Made by a program: the position numbers and the translations under genes. Positions 9,971 through 18,466 of a stretch of DNA of 64,000 nucleotides are shown piece after piece (position 1 is the first letter of the stretch; each line of letters begins with the position of its first letter). The stretch is from NCBI RefSeq assembly GCF_008973485.1, contig NZ_CP031223.1:1736001-1800000 (forward strand). Reading direction: 5' to 3'. A model generated the notes under the pieces. That model saw nothing but the letters and a program-made list of their open reading frames with translations, did not search any database and was not told the origin of the DNA. The stretch comes from Psychrobacillus glaciei. Lineage in GTDB: Bacteria; Bacillota; Bacilli; Bacillales_A; Planococcaceae.

Positions 9971-10066
9971 TACAAGAATGATTATATCAAAAGAATGATT
10001 TTTTTACTAGGAATGAAGAATAATATATTTTCGACAATTGCGTCAAAATATGTAGAAAAAAAGTAA

Positions 10067-10101
10067 AAACACTTGTGAAAGTATTGATGTCACAAGTGTT
10101 T
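10067..10101 (-). terminator. Terminator of ilvA
   Basis: AAACACTTGTG (10067-10077) and CACAAGTGTTT (10091-10101) form an 11-bp stem. On the minus strand it is followed by TACTTTTTTT. Confidence 0.85.
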
Positions 10102-10114
10102 GTATGAAATATAC

Positions 10115-11380
10115 TTAAATTAAAAGTTCGAAAAGAGTACTATCTTTGTTTACTTCTTTATAAGAAAAACCATTCTCAGTCATTCGAGAAATAAGTGCCA
10201 AATAATCATTACTATGTTTCAATTCAATACCTACTAATGCAGGACCACTTTCTTTATTATTTTTCTTGGTGTACTCAAATGTTGTAATATCATCGTTTGG
10301 ACCTAATACTTTATCTAGAAATTCTCGTAACGCCCCAGCTCTTTGAGGGAAGTTTACGATGAAGTAGTAGAGGAGACCTTCATGCATTAAAGACTTTTCT
10401 TTAATTTCTTGCATTCTACCGATATCATTATTTCCACCACTAATAACACATACTACTGTATTTCCTACTATCTGGTTTTGATAAAAATCAAGCGCTGCAA
10501 TAGAGAGTGCACCAGCTGGCTCAGCGATAATTGCATGTTTATTGTACAAGTCTAAGATGGTTGTACATACTTTTCCTTCTGGAACGAGTACAATTTCATC
10601 TATATATTTCTTGCAAACTTCATAGGTGAGATTCCCTGCGCATTTTACTGCTGCTCCATCTACAAATTTATCGATAGTTTCTAAAACAATTGGGCCATTA
10701 TTTTCTAAAGCTGCTTTCATACTAGCAGCACCCGATGGTTCTACACCAATAATTTTTGTTTGAGGTGAGAGATTTTTTATATAAGTAGAAATCCCAGATA
10801 TTAATCCGCCGCCACCAATACTACCAAATACAAAATCAATTGGTTCTTCAATATCATTCATAATTTCTACTGCAACTGTTCCTTGTCCAGCGATGATATC
10901 CCGATCATCAAAAGGATGGATGAACATTCGATCTTCTGCTTCTGCATAAGCTGTCGCGCTTTGTGCTGAATCATCAAATGTATCTCCAGAAAGTATAATT
11001 TCAACAAACTCACGACCAAACATTCTCACTTGATCAATTTTTTGATTTGGTGTAGTGAGGGGCATAAATATCTTGGCTGTTATTCCTAAATGTGCGCAAG
11101 CATAAGCAACGCCTTGTGCATGATTACCAGCACTAGCACATACTACTCCTTTCTTAATTGCATCATTCTCAATTGACTTGATTTTGTAATATGCACCTCT
11201 CAGTTTAAAAGAGCGGACATGTTGTAAATCTTCTCTCTTAAAATAAACAGTACAATTGTACTTTTCAGATAAATATTCGTTTTTTTGCAATGGTGTGTGG
11301 ACTACTACATCTTTTAAAAACTGATGCGCAATTAGCACATCTTCTACTTGAATTAATTTCATATCTGCTACTTGCATCAT
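10115..11380 (-). CDS. ilvA: Threonine dehydratase (biosynthetic type)
   Basis: 421 aa PLP enzyme that turns threonine into 2-oxobutanoate, the first step of isoleucine synthesis. The PLP lysine is K59 in RSFKLRGAY, and the phosphate-binding loop is GSIGGGGLISG near residue 185. One C-terminal ACT-like regulatory domain (about 335-421) is present, as in the short Bacillus IlvA. The ATG at 11380 follows GGAGGT at good distance; the TTG six codons earlier overlaps that site. A 13-bp inverted repeat, shared with the next divergent gene, lies 54 bp upstream. Confidence 0.9.
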   Translation of the reverse strand: MMQVADMKLIQVEDVLIAHQFLKDVVVHTPLQKNEYLSEKYNCTVYFKREDLQHVRSFKLRGAYYKIKSIENDAIKKGVVCASAGNHAQGVAYACAHLGITAKIFMPLTTPNQKIDQVRMFGREFVEIILSGDTFDDSAQSATAYAEAEDRMFIHPFDDRDIIAGQGTVAVEIMNDIEEPIDFVFGSIGGGGLISGISTYIKNLSPQTKIIGVEPSGAASMKAALENNGPIVLETIDKFVDGAAVKCAGNLTYEVCKKYIDEIVLVPEGKVCTTILDLYNKHAIIAEPAGALSIAALDFYQNQIVGNTVVCVISGGNNDIGRMQEIKEKSLMHEGLLYYFIVNFPQRAGALREFLDKVLGPNDDITTFEYTKKNNKESGPALVGIELKHSNDYLALISRMTENGFSYKEVNKDSTLFELLI

Positions 11381-11433
11381 AATATTGCTAACCTCCAATA
11401 TATTAAATATTCATACATTTTAACACACCACAG

Positions 11434-11446
11434 TGGTAAACTACCA
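11434..11446 (-). promoter_or_regulatory. Inverted repeat TGGTA-N3-TACCA upstream of ilvA
   Basis: TGGTAAACTACCA, a perfect 5-bp inverted repeat around 3 bp. The sequence upstream of the divergent reductase gene (11621-11633) is the same at 12 of 13 bases. The pair looks like binding sites of one repressor or activator; the protein is not identifiable here. Confidence 0.45.
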
Positions 11447-11496
11447 TATCTATTTAGATAATTCTAAAATATGTAACAAATCAGAAGTCTAGAATT

Positions 11497-11543
11497 GTTA
11501 CAAAGTTGTTACTGGTGCCTGGCACCAGTAACGCTTTTGTAAC
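11497..11543. repeat. GGTGCCTGGCACC-family repeat, copy 2 (core with long palindrome)
   Basis: GTTACTGGTGCC-T-GGCACCAGTAAC at 11508-11532 is a perfect 12-bp inverted repeat. It is enclosed by outer arms GTTACAAAG and CTTTTGTAAC, giving a long cruciform-capable element. It lacks the CAAACA hairpin of the other copies. Confidence 0.7.
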
Positions 11544-11620
11544 AATCGATTCTATTAAAATACTCGATTTTTTTGTTGAAATTTTTCTGAGCAATGTATA
11601 AGCATAATTTTTAGACTTAG

Positions 11621-11633
11621 TGGTATACTACCA
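11621..11633 (+). promoter_or_regulatory. Inverted repeat TGGTA-N3-TACCA over the -10 region of the reductase gene
   Basis: TGGTATACTACCA contains an extended -10 (TGG followed by TATACT), so a protein bound here would block RNA polymerase directly. It matches the ilvA-side repeat at 12 of 13 bases. Confidence 0.5.
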
Positions 11634-11704
11634 AATGTGATATTTTGTTAAAATTTATTAGTATTTTATTAATTAAATGGAATTGGAAAGAGGAGAAATT
11701 ACAT

Positions 11705-12253
11705 ATGGCAATTAAAGTAGCTGCAATAATTGGAAGCAACAGAAAAGAATCTTATAACTTAAAGCTTGTAAAATACATGAAAGATCGTTATGCGGAACAA
11801 TTAGATATCGAAATCGTATCGATTAATGACGTAGAAATGTTTAGTGCAGATACTGAAGAAAATCCTCCAAAAGGTGCTATGGATTTTAAAATAAAGGTTC
11901 GCAATGCAGATGCAGTTTTATTTGCAGTACCAGAATACAACTTCTCTATTCCTGGTGCTTTGAAAAATGCGATTGACTGGATGTCTCGTAGTGGTCATGA
12001 CATGAAGGACAAGCCAACTTTTATCGTTGGTTCTTCAATGGGCGTACTAGGAAGCGTTCGTGCACAAATGCATTTAAGAGAAATCATTTCAAACCCAACA
12101 CTACAACCAAAATTGCTTCCAAATAATGAAGTTTATATTGGTGCAATTCATACAAAAATGAATGAGCAAAACGAACTAACAGACGAAGGTACAATCGGTT
12201 TTCTGGATTCAGTAGTAAATAATTTCGTCGAATTTTATAACAAAATAAAATAA
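11705..12253 (+). CDS. NAD(P)H-dependent FMN reductase / quinone reductase
   Basis: 182 aa flavodoxin-fold protein of the NADPH-dependent FMN reductase family. It opens with the FMN phosphate loop GSNRKESYN, then PEYNFSIPGALKNAIDW (the family signature near residue 75) and a third FMN loop at GSSMG. Related proteins reduce quinones, azo dyes or chromate. The ATG at 11705 follows GAGGAGAAAT; the longer frame starting at 11645 has no ribosome site. The TGGTA-N3-TACCA repeat over its -10 suggests repression, perhaps by a quinone or thiol sensor (inference). Confidence 0.85.
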   Translation: MAIKVAAIIGSNRKESYNLKLVKYMKDRYAEQLDIEIVSINDVEMFSADTEENPPKGAMDFKIKVRNADAVLFAVPEYNFSIPGALKNAIDWMSRSGHDMKDKPTFIVGSSMGVLGSVRAQMHLREIISNPTLQPKLLPNNEVYIGAIHTKMNEQNELTDEGTIGFLDSVVNNFVEFYNKIK

Positions 12254-12265
12254 TTTATTGTTTTT

Positions 12266-12370
12266 AAACAAACAAACATGAAAAACGTGAAATTCACGAT
12301 TTTCATGTTTGTTTTAATTTTCGTGAATATCACGAATAACACGTTTGTTTTGGTGCCTGGCACCTGTAAT
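12266..12370 (+). repeat. GGTGCCTGGCACC-family repeat, copy 3 (longest)
   Basis: Two successive hairpins (AACGTGAAATTCACG and TTCGTGAATATCACGAA types) framed by AAACAAACATG and CATGTTTGTTTT arms, then ACGTTTGTTTTGGTGCCTGG and the rest of the core. Its tail TGTAATATACATG resembles copy 1. It follows the reductase gene and may also end its transcript. Confidence 0.7.
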
Positions 12371-12484
12371 ATACATGTAAAATAATCAATAGATGATTTT
12401 AATGTGCTAGTGTACTAAAGTTTTTGTTTTGTTTTTTACTTTTAGATGGCATAATAAAATCATACTAAAAATGGAGGCAAGAGC

Positions 12485-13084
12485 ATGATTGGCATAATAG
12501 ATTATGGAGCAGGAAATTTACATAGTGTGTTGAAAGCAATTGCTCGTTTAGGTTATGAAACTAAACTCATAACGAAATCAACAGATCATGATGAGTCGAT
12601 TACAAAATTAATATTACCTGGTGTTGGGAATGCAAAAGTCGCCATGGATGTGTTAAATGAATCCGGTTTAAGCGATTATTTAAGAGATCAGGTTGCAAAA
12701 GGAACCTCTCTATTAGGTATTTGTTTAGGGATGCAGCTACTTTTGGAATCAAGTGAAGAAGGCAATGTGGATTGTTTAGGTTTTCTGAGAGGAACGGTAC
12801 CAGAGTTTAAAGAGTACTCAGAAAAAATACCACATATGGGTTGGAATCAAGTGAATGATGTTCAACGGCATTTTTTGTTTAATGATATACCTGACAATAC
12901 AGATTTCTATTTTGTTCATTCTTATTTTGCAAAAACAAGGGATGAAAAAGATGTATTGGGTTCGACCAATTATGGTATTGACTTTGCAAGTGCAATTGGT
13001 AATCAACAAGTAATGGGCGTGCAGTTTCACCCAGAAAAAAGTGGGAAGTATGGTATTCAATTATTAGAAAATTACTGTAAATGA
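12485..13084 (+). CDS. hisH: HisH-type glutamine amidotransferase subunit
   Basis: 199 aa class-I glutaminase. The nucleophile is C80 in GICLGMQ; the His-Glu pair lies in VQFHPEKSG near residue 180. It releases ammonia from glutamine for the cyclase partner encoded 12 bp downstream. GGAGG stands before the ATG. No other histidine gene is in the neighbourhood, which is unusual, because in Bacillales hisH normally lies inside the his operon. It may serve a special pathway (see findings). Confidence 0.8.
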   Translation: MIGIIDYGAGNLHSVLKAIARLGYETKLITKSTDHDESITKLILPGVGNAKVAMDVLNESGLSDYLRDQVAKGTSLLGICLGMQLLLESSEEGNVDCLGFLRGTVPEFKEYSEKIPHMGWNQVNDVQRHFLFNDIPDNTDFYFVHSYFAKTRDEKDVLGSTNYGIDFASAIGNQQVMGVQFHPEKSGKYGIQLLENYCK

Positions 13085-13096
13085 GGAGTAATATAA

Positions 13097-13870
13097 ATGC
13101 TTAGAAAAAGAATAGTTCCAGCAATTGATGTGTTGAATGATAAAGCGGTGAAATACATACAGTTTAGAAATCCAACTATTATTGGGGATCCTGCAGAGCT
13201 GGGTAAAAAGTATACGGAAGATGGAGCAGACGAATTAATTTATTTAGACACAACTGCTTCATTGAAAAATCAAGATTTAAAAATTGAGTGGATTCGCAAA
13301 GTGGCAGAACAGGTATTTATCCCATTTTCAGTTATAGGGGGTGTACGAACAATTGATGATTTTAAACGTTTACTTCGAGCGGGGGCTGACAAAGTAGGTG
13401 TAAATTCTGCGGCAGTTCAGAGACCAGAGTTACTTCGAGAAGCTGCTGAAATTTATGGTAAGCAATGCGTTGTGTTAGGATTAGATGCTATGCCTATTTA
13501 CAATGATGAAAACGAAATTATTCGTTGGGAAGTATACACACATTCCGGCCATGAAAAAACTGGAATGGATGTTGTCGAATGGGCACAACAAGCAACAGAA
13601 CTTGGCGCAGGAGAAATCATTTGTACAAGCATCCATAAAGACGGTATGAAAAATGGTTATGATGTAGAGTTGATCAAATTACTTTCTGAAAAAACAAATG
13701 TTCCAATCATCGCTTCAGGTGGAGCAGGCAAGCTTGAGCATATCGAAGAAGTATTTACAGATGGAAAAGCAGATGCAGCGCTTGTTGCTTCCATGATTCA
13801 TTATGGTGATTACACAATTTCTGAGATCAAATCTTATTTACAAAATAAAAACATTAATGTTCGATTCTAA
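13097..13870 (+). CDS. hisF: HisF-type cyclase (imidazole glycerol phosphate synthase-like)
   Basis: 257 aa (beta-alpha)8 barrel. By direct count the catalytic D11 and D130 of IGP synthase are kept, as are K19 and the ammonia-gate residues R5, E46 and K99. Cys9 of the usual PCLDV motif is Ala here, and the usual DRDG loop reads HKDG. The protein is therefore a real but divergent HisF. It forms a two-gene unit with hisH; a second HisHF pair acting in sugar or nucleoside amidine synthesis is possible. Confidence 0.8.
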   Translation: MLRKRIVPAIDVLNDKAVKYIQFRNPTIIGDPAELGKKYTEDGADELIYLDTTASLKNQDLKIEWIRKVAEQVFIPFSVIGGVRTIDDFKRLLRAGADKVGVNSAAVQRPELLREAAEIYGKQCVVLGLDAMPIYNDENEIIRWEVYTHSGHEKTGMDVVEWAQQATELGAGEIICTSIHKDGMKNGYDVELIKLLSEKTNVPIIASGGAGKLEHIEEVFTDGKADAALVASMIHYGDYTISEIKSYLQNKNINVRF

Positions 13871-14005
13871 ACTTTATAGTAGATAAAAGGATTTGCCGAA
13901 AAGTTACTATTAACTTTTTAGATCACACGATCTTATGAATATTTTGAAGGTGATTATTCATTGAATGTAGAATATAGTGTCACAATAATTCCTAAGGAGA
14001 ACTTT

Positions 14006-14179
14006 ATGACAAATTGGGATGAAACATTATTACCTACTTCTCGTGGTATCTTTAAAATTTTCATAAAAGGAGTGGGTGATCCTGTTTGTGTGACTCATAA
14101 CTATTCAGAAATTAATGAGACTGGTGATTATTTTACAGATAGCTTTACTAAAACACATAAAGTATATTTAGTGAATTGA
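14006..14179 (+). CDS. Small hypothetical protein
   Basis: 57 aa, no recognised domain. ATG at 14006 follows AAGGAG at ideal spacing. A TTG at 13961 in the same frame would add 15 residues and has a weaker AAGGTG site. It stands alone upstream of a hydrolase pseudogene and could itself be degraded. Confidence 0.4.
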   Translation: MTNWDETLLPTSRGIFKIFIKGVGDPVCVTHNYSEINETGDYFTDSFTKTHKVYLVN

Positions 14180-14189
14180 AGAGAATGTG

Positions 14190-14723
14190 GAAATCGGAAA
14201 AAGCTTATGAGCGTTACGAGCTTAGTATGAGAAACAATTTTTTTATTTAGAAGCAATACGTACTGCGCTAGGTTTTGGATAACTGGTTTTGCAGGACATT
14301 CAACCGGAGGTATGCTTGGGAAAATATATGGTATATAACTTTGTTGTAATTTAAGATACAAAGTTATCGTTGGAGCAGCGGTAAGAAAATATATGACTTT
14401 TTCAGATAATTGCATATATAATTATATCACCTTCAATTTACCTGGATGAGCTTTTGGAAATCTTGAAATGTCCGGATCTCTCGGAGAAGAATAGAAAAGA
14501 ACTTCACTTTCTTTAAACAATCCAAGCAAATATAATAAATTATTCTCGAAGAATACCCATAAAAAAATGTCTGCAATTAGAATGGATTTTTTTTGCTCGA
14601 GAATTGCATATATTTGATGTTACAAAGAAATTGCAGCTTATTTCCACGCCAACGTTAACTATTTGTGGAAAACATGATGTAAAATCATCACTACCCGTTT
14701 TTAGAAGAGGCAGAAATGTTTAA
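14190..14723 (+). pseudogene. Alpha/beta-hydrolase pseudogene
   Basis: Fragments of one hydrolase lie in different frames. AGHSTGGMLGKIYG near 14291-14332 contains the nucleophile elbow GHSTG. SLNNPSKYNKLFSK follows near 14510-14565. TPTLTICGKHDV, the catalytic-acid segment typical of prolyl-iminopeptidase-like hydrolases, is near 14645-14690. Stops and frame changes separate them, so no functional protein is made. The boundaries are approximate. Confidence 0.65.
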
Positions 14724-14904
14724 TGCGGAAGTAAACATATTTTTGAAAAGCAAATGATAATTAACATTAACTTATCGAGATGAGGTCTATCAAAATTTTC
14801 ACCTACAACATTGATTAACAAATAGAAGAACAAAGTTGTAGGTGAAGGTATGAAAAGGTATCAATTGTGTGATATTGAGGTACTAATCACTATCTAGGTT
14901 TATT

Positions 14905-15081
14905 TTATATTAAAAATAGAGTTGCGATTAAGAAGACAGGCAAAAATATTCTTCTAAAACGATTGCGTATAAACATACTTCTTCCCGGAACAATGCCATT
15001 TATCATTCCGATATGTCTTCTACCCATTCTTTCTCTTACGACAACCCGACTTCCCATATTTCTCATTACAAACGAATCCAT
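14905..15081 (-). CDS. Possible short Arg-rich ORF with hydrophobic tail
   Basis: 58 codons from ATG at 15081 to TAA. The product is strongly basic (RRHIG, RNRFRR) and ends in a hydrophobic stretch of about 15 residues. No good ribosome site was found and no family is recognised; it may be a chance frame or a remnant. The opposite-strand frame over the same bases looks less protein-like. Confidence 0.2.
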   Translation of the reverse strand: MDSFVMRNMGSRVVVRERMGRRHIGMINGIVPGRSMFIRNRFRRIFLPVFLIATLFLI

Positions 15082-15244
15082 TGGATCCGCGCAAAAACTA
15101 CAACCTTATATTGATAATCGAATATTTCTTCATTCAAAGTTCCATAATAAAAAGCAGATTGCTTGAACCTGCCCTTTATCCTTACTATTCGTGGTGGTAG
15201 TATTCAATGAAGTAAAAAATCAAATATTATTTAACACATAAAGA

Positions 15245-15373
15245 TTAGTAAGTCTTCATAAAAGAAGCACCTACGATGATAAGGAGAATAAACAATACGA
15301 CAATCAATACAAAGCTAGATCCTGTGTTGCTATAGGATCCACCGCCATAGCCACCTTCATTTCCATAGTTCAT
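15245..15373 (-). CDS. YjcZ-family sporulation micro-protein, copy A
   Basis: 42 aa. A Gly/Tyr-rich head (GGYGGGSY) is followed by the hallmark hydrophobic helix FVLIVVLFILLIIVGA, the pattern of the YjcZ/YhfH-type small sporulation proteins. GGAGGTG precedes the ATG. A second copy lies about 650 bp away and the two share their upstream DNA, so they arose by duplication and are probably expressed together during sporulation. Confidence 0.8.
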   Translation of the reverse strand: MNYGNEGGYGGGSYSNTGSSFVLIVVLFILLIIVGASFMKTY

Positions 15374-15381
15374 ATATTTCC

Positions 15382-15895
15382 ACCTCCTATATTGAGTTTA
15401 AGGATTACTAGATTACATCCTTAATATTAATTTATGTTACAAGTTTGAATTGACTTGTACTAATGTGTTAGGAATTGAGAATTTGTTTGACTTATTAATT
15501 GAGATAATTAAAGTAAAAGGAAAGCATAAGATGAAATGTTATTTGGCTAATTTGAAGATAATGTCCAAAAGAGAGAAGAGTAAACGGAAAAACATGTGGA
15601 GAGTGGATCCCGACAGGTTTTGTGATGAGTTTGAATCTAACATTGTATGGAACTCTAGAACTAAATAGTAACTTCATTTTTCCTTGTGGTTAACTAATAA
15701 AGACCTCATAGAAAAAAATGATGCTCATCACAAAATATTCCAGATCTTATTTGAAGCATACAAATTAGTAAACACATATAGAAGGATTGCCAATATTGAT
15801 GAAGTAAATTGATTCCATCAACTATCCTAATCCTCTAAGAAAATCAACTTCCAACTTTGATTAATAGTATTTTTGAAAGAATTCTTTTACTATTC
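15382..15895. other. Intergenic region between the two yjcZ-like genes
   Basis: It contains the conserved upstream segment of copy A (about 15398-15438). A 72-codon open frame at 15450-15668 has no ribosome site or family resemblance. Nothing else could be supported. Confidence 0.4.
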
Positions 15896-15898
15896 TTC

Positions 15899-16033
15899 TT
15901 AACTATTCCACATTGTTGCTCCTACAATGATAAGGAGAATAAACAATACAACGATTAATACAAAAGATGAACCCATGCCATTATAACCAGGGCTATAGTT
16001 TTCGCCACAGCTACCGCCATATCCATTACCCAT
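15899..16033 (-). CDS. YjcZ-family sporulation micro-protein, copy B
   Basis: 44 aa with head GNGYGGSCGENYSPGYNG and the same 16-residue hydrophobic helix as copy A. It ends MWNS. AGGAGGTG precedes the ATG. The 30 bp around 16060-16090 (GGATTACTAGATTACATCCT and following bases) are nearly identical to the segment upstream of copy A, pointing to a shared sporulation promoter. Confidence 0.8.
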   Translation of the reverse strand: MGNGYGGSCGENYSPGYNGMGSSFVLIVVLFILLIIVGATMWNS

Positions 16034-16302
16034 ATATTTTCACCTCCTATAATAAATAGTAAGGATTACTAGATTACATCCTTAATATTATGTTATGTCA
16101 AAAATATGAATGGCTATAGACGAATCGGATAAATTTCAAAAAATATTTTCATGTTTAATAAAAGCGATAAAATGTTTTGATATTCATTAGAAAATTTGAA
16201 GAATGCATTATCTGAGAAATCTAATTTCTAGTAATAGAGCCTTTTCTAACTGGTGATGGAAAAATATCTTAACTAAAGTGGAATGGCTTATATATTTAAT
16301 CG

Positions 16303-16339
16303 AAAAAACCTGTGTTGAGAAAGTCTCGGCAGGTTTTTT
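16303..16339. terminator. Bidirectional terminator
   Basis: AAAAAACCTG (16303-16312) pairs with CAGGTTTTTT (16330-16339). It probably ends the cdaS transcript from the right. Confidence 0.7.
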
Positions 16340-16399
16340 GGTTGGAGTTTAGTTTAATATGGTATCCTGAATCTTAAACCAGGCTTCAATATTTTGAGT

Positions 16400-17026
16400 T
16401 TAGACTAATAAAGAACTTGTTGTAATAATAGGGTGGAGCTCACCGTCCATAGCAAAAGAAACTCTTCCAGTTTCTTCAGAAACAACGATAACAAGAGCGT
16501 CACTTTTTTCAGATAAACCTAATGCAGCACGATGACGTGTGCCGAGTTTTTTTTCGCCGACAACTACGTTCGATAAAGGGAGGACATTTGCTGCAGAAAA
16601 TATATGATTACTACGCACTAAAACAGCCCCATCATGAAGAGGATTTCCGGGATAGAAGATGGATTCTAATAATGAATGTGTTAACATAGCTCCTATTGGA
16701 GTACCGGGGCGTATGAAAGAGTCCAGATAGTTTTCACGTTCAATCACAATTAGAGCTCCATGTCTTTGATTAGAAAGATGTTGGACAGAAGTAGAGATAT
16801 CAAAATATTTATCAGTAAATGGAGACAAATAACAGTTTAAATAAAATGATGCTGCAATAGCTTCTGCTTTTTCAAATTGTTCTTTGATGATAGCAAGTTT
16901 TCCTAATAGACAAAAGTTATCTTCTTCCAATGTTTTTAAGCCAATATTAACCTCAATCGAAATGCTTTCTAACCCTTTTTTTAATTTTTCTTTTAATGGT
17001 GAAAAATCACAATTACTCTTATCCAC
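16400..17026 (-). CDS. cdaS: Sporulation-type diadenylate cyclase CdaS
   Basis: 208 aa, matching the length of Bacillus CdaS (YojJ). The N-terminal ~60 residues form the two-helix inhibitory region typical of CdaS. The DAC (DisA_N) domain follows, with the DGA motif at 132-134 and RHR at 164-166. It joins two ATP into c-di-AMP and in Bacillus acts in the forespore. GTG is the start, with GAGGTG 8 nt before it. It lacks the three membrane helices of CdaA and the DNA-binding part of DisA. Confidence 0.9.
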   Translation of the reverse strand: MDKSNCDFSPLKEKLKKGLESISIEVNIGLKTLEEDNFCLLGKLAIIKEQFEKAEAIAASFYLNCYLSPFTDKYFDISTSVQHLSNQRHGALIVIERENYLDSFIRPGTPIGAMLTHSLLESIFYPGNPLHDGAVLVRSNHIFSAANVLPLSNVVVGEKKLGTRHRAALGLSEKSDALVIVVSEETGRVSFAMDGELHPIITTSSLLV

Positions 17027-17279
17027 ACAAATACACCTCGTTCCAATAGTTTGTATTATGGTAACAAATGCATCCAGACATATAATTCTCTTTGAAATAT
17101 AGTTTACCCTGAACTTAGTAATTGATTCTTTTTGTATTTTTAAGAGAAAAGTTGAAAAAGAACCTACTCATATTAATTTTGAGCGGTATTACTTTCTTCA
17201 CATGTGTTTAATATAATAAAGTTAATCAGAACGTAAGGGGAAATCTTGCATTGCATTAATTTTAATGTAACGTTAAAAA

Positions 17280-17583
17280 CAAATAAATTTCCAGTAATCA
17301 AAATTTACACAAAGAAAAATTCCTTTATAATGGATAAGTTCAGGTGTAAACCTGTCCAAATCCACTAATAAAGGAACTAATCATGGACATTAATATACGA
17401 AAAACATTTATTGTGCAATGGTTTTCACCGATAAATGTTCAACTTTTTTAAGAAAAAGTGAAAATAATCTTCAAAAGTTATTATTCAAAGTGAACTAGTT
17501 ATTGGGGGAAAAAGTGCACATTACATATACAATATTGATCCAAGTGCAGTCATTGATACAATCAAAACTTTGATTAATAAATG
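17280..17583 (+). pseudogene. Unidentified gene remnant
   Basis: A promoter-like TTTACA-16 bp-TATAAT lies near 17304-17331, followed by AGGTGTAAACCT and a 21-codon frame from ATG 17382. In another frame, a protein-like tail (ELVIGGKSAHYIYNIDPSAV, ending TIKTLINK) runs from about 17475 to TGA at 17583. The two parts look like the ends of one deleted gene, perhaps a transposase or hydrolase; identity is unknown. Confidence 0.35.
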
Positions 17584-17704
17584 AATATAAGGTTTACCAA
17601 TTATCTCGGTTCTAAAGTTCGACTTGGAAGGGGACCCCATATTATTTGGAGTTCCCTATTTTATTGTATAAATTTCAACATGAAAATGTAATAACACCTT
17701 TTGA

Positions 17705-18364
17705 TTAAATAATCTCCCAACCACGGTCTTTTGCGACACTTCTCAGTTTATCTTCTGGTTTTACTGCAATGGGATTTCCAACTAGATTCAGTACTGGTAA
17801 ATCAGAGTAACTATCCCCATAAGCATAACTGTTTTCCCAATCAATTTGTTTACCGTCTAAAGCTTCTATAATATTTTTAGATTTTTGTGTACCATTCACA
17901 TGGATAATACGAGTTTGCGTATCCACTCTATTTTCTTTATAAGGTATATCTGTGCCAATAATATGATCAAAAGAAATTCCTGTTGTAACACGATTTAAAA
18001 ATTGTGTATAAGCACCTGAAACAAGTAATATATGTATGTTTTCGGATTGATGCTTTTTAAGTCTTGAAAGAATCTCTTGATTAAAATGTTGTTGCATTTT
18101 CTCTTTTAGTTCCTCAAAATAAGCATCCATTTCAGATGTTGATAATCCTTCAAAAGCTTTTAAGTATAATTGCATCGAAAGTTCTTTCATTTTTGAAGTT
18201 GGATAAAGCTTTAGTTTATTCGCAATATAAGGTGGAACGATTGCTCTGTAAAAACGATTGTAATTTGAACGGTAAATGGGATGTTCTTTCAAATGATTCA
18301 TGAGCAGTTTGAATGTTTCTTTTTCATACAATGTTCCATCAAAATCGAAAATTGCTACTCGCAT
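17705..18364 (-). CDS. HAD-IB family phosphatase (SerB-like)
   Basis: 219 aa. Motif I DFDGT gives nucleophile D7 and acid D9, motif II is SGAY near residue 100, and motif IV is GDSYSDLP near 180. The helical cap lies between motifs I and II, as in phosphoserine phosphatase-like HAD-IB enzymes. The substrate cannot be read from the sequence. ATG at 18364 is preferred because AAGGTG stands 8 nt upstream; the TTG seven codons earlier has none. Confidence 0.8.
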   Translation of the reverse strand: MRVAIFDFDGTLYEKETFKLLMNHLKEHPIYRSNYNRFYRAIVPPYIANKLKLYPTSKMKELSMQLYLKAFEGLSTSEMDAYFEELKEKMQQHFNQEILSRLKKHQSENIHILLVSGAYTQFLNRVTTGISFDHIIGTDIPYKENRVDTQTRIIHVNGTQKSKNIIEALDGKQIDWENSYAYGDSYSDLPVLNLVGNPIAVKPEDKLRSVAKDRGWEII

Positions 18365-18436
18365 GTCTATCACCTTTTCTTTCAATAAGTACTTAGGTCA
18401 AATTATACGTTAATTTGTGGAAGAAACAATAAAAAC

Positions 18437-18461
18437 TCGTCCCTATTGATTAGGGACGAGA
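18437..18461 (-). terminator. Terminator of the coat protein gene
   Basis: CTCGTCCCTA and TAGGGACGAG form a 10-bp stem with a 5-nt loop, followed on the minus strand by TTTTTATTGTTT. Confidence 0.85.
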
Positions 18462-18466
18462 AAAGT

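Noticed and set aside
14963-15166. 67-codon frame on the plus strand
   Set aside because: No ribosome site or family; product looks like antisense of AT-rich DNA.
15450-15668. 72-codon frame between the yjcZ-like genes
   Set aside because: No ribosome site, no recognisable domain, composition of chance frames.
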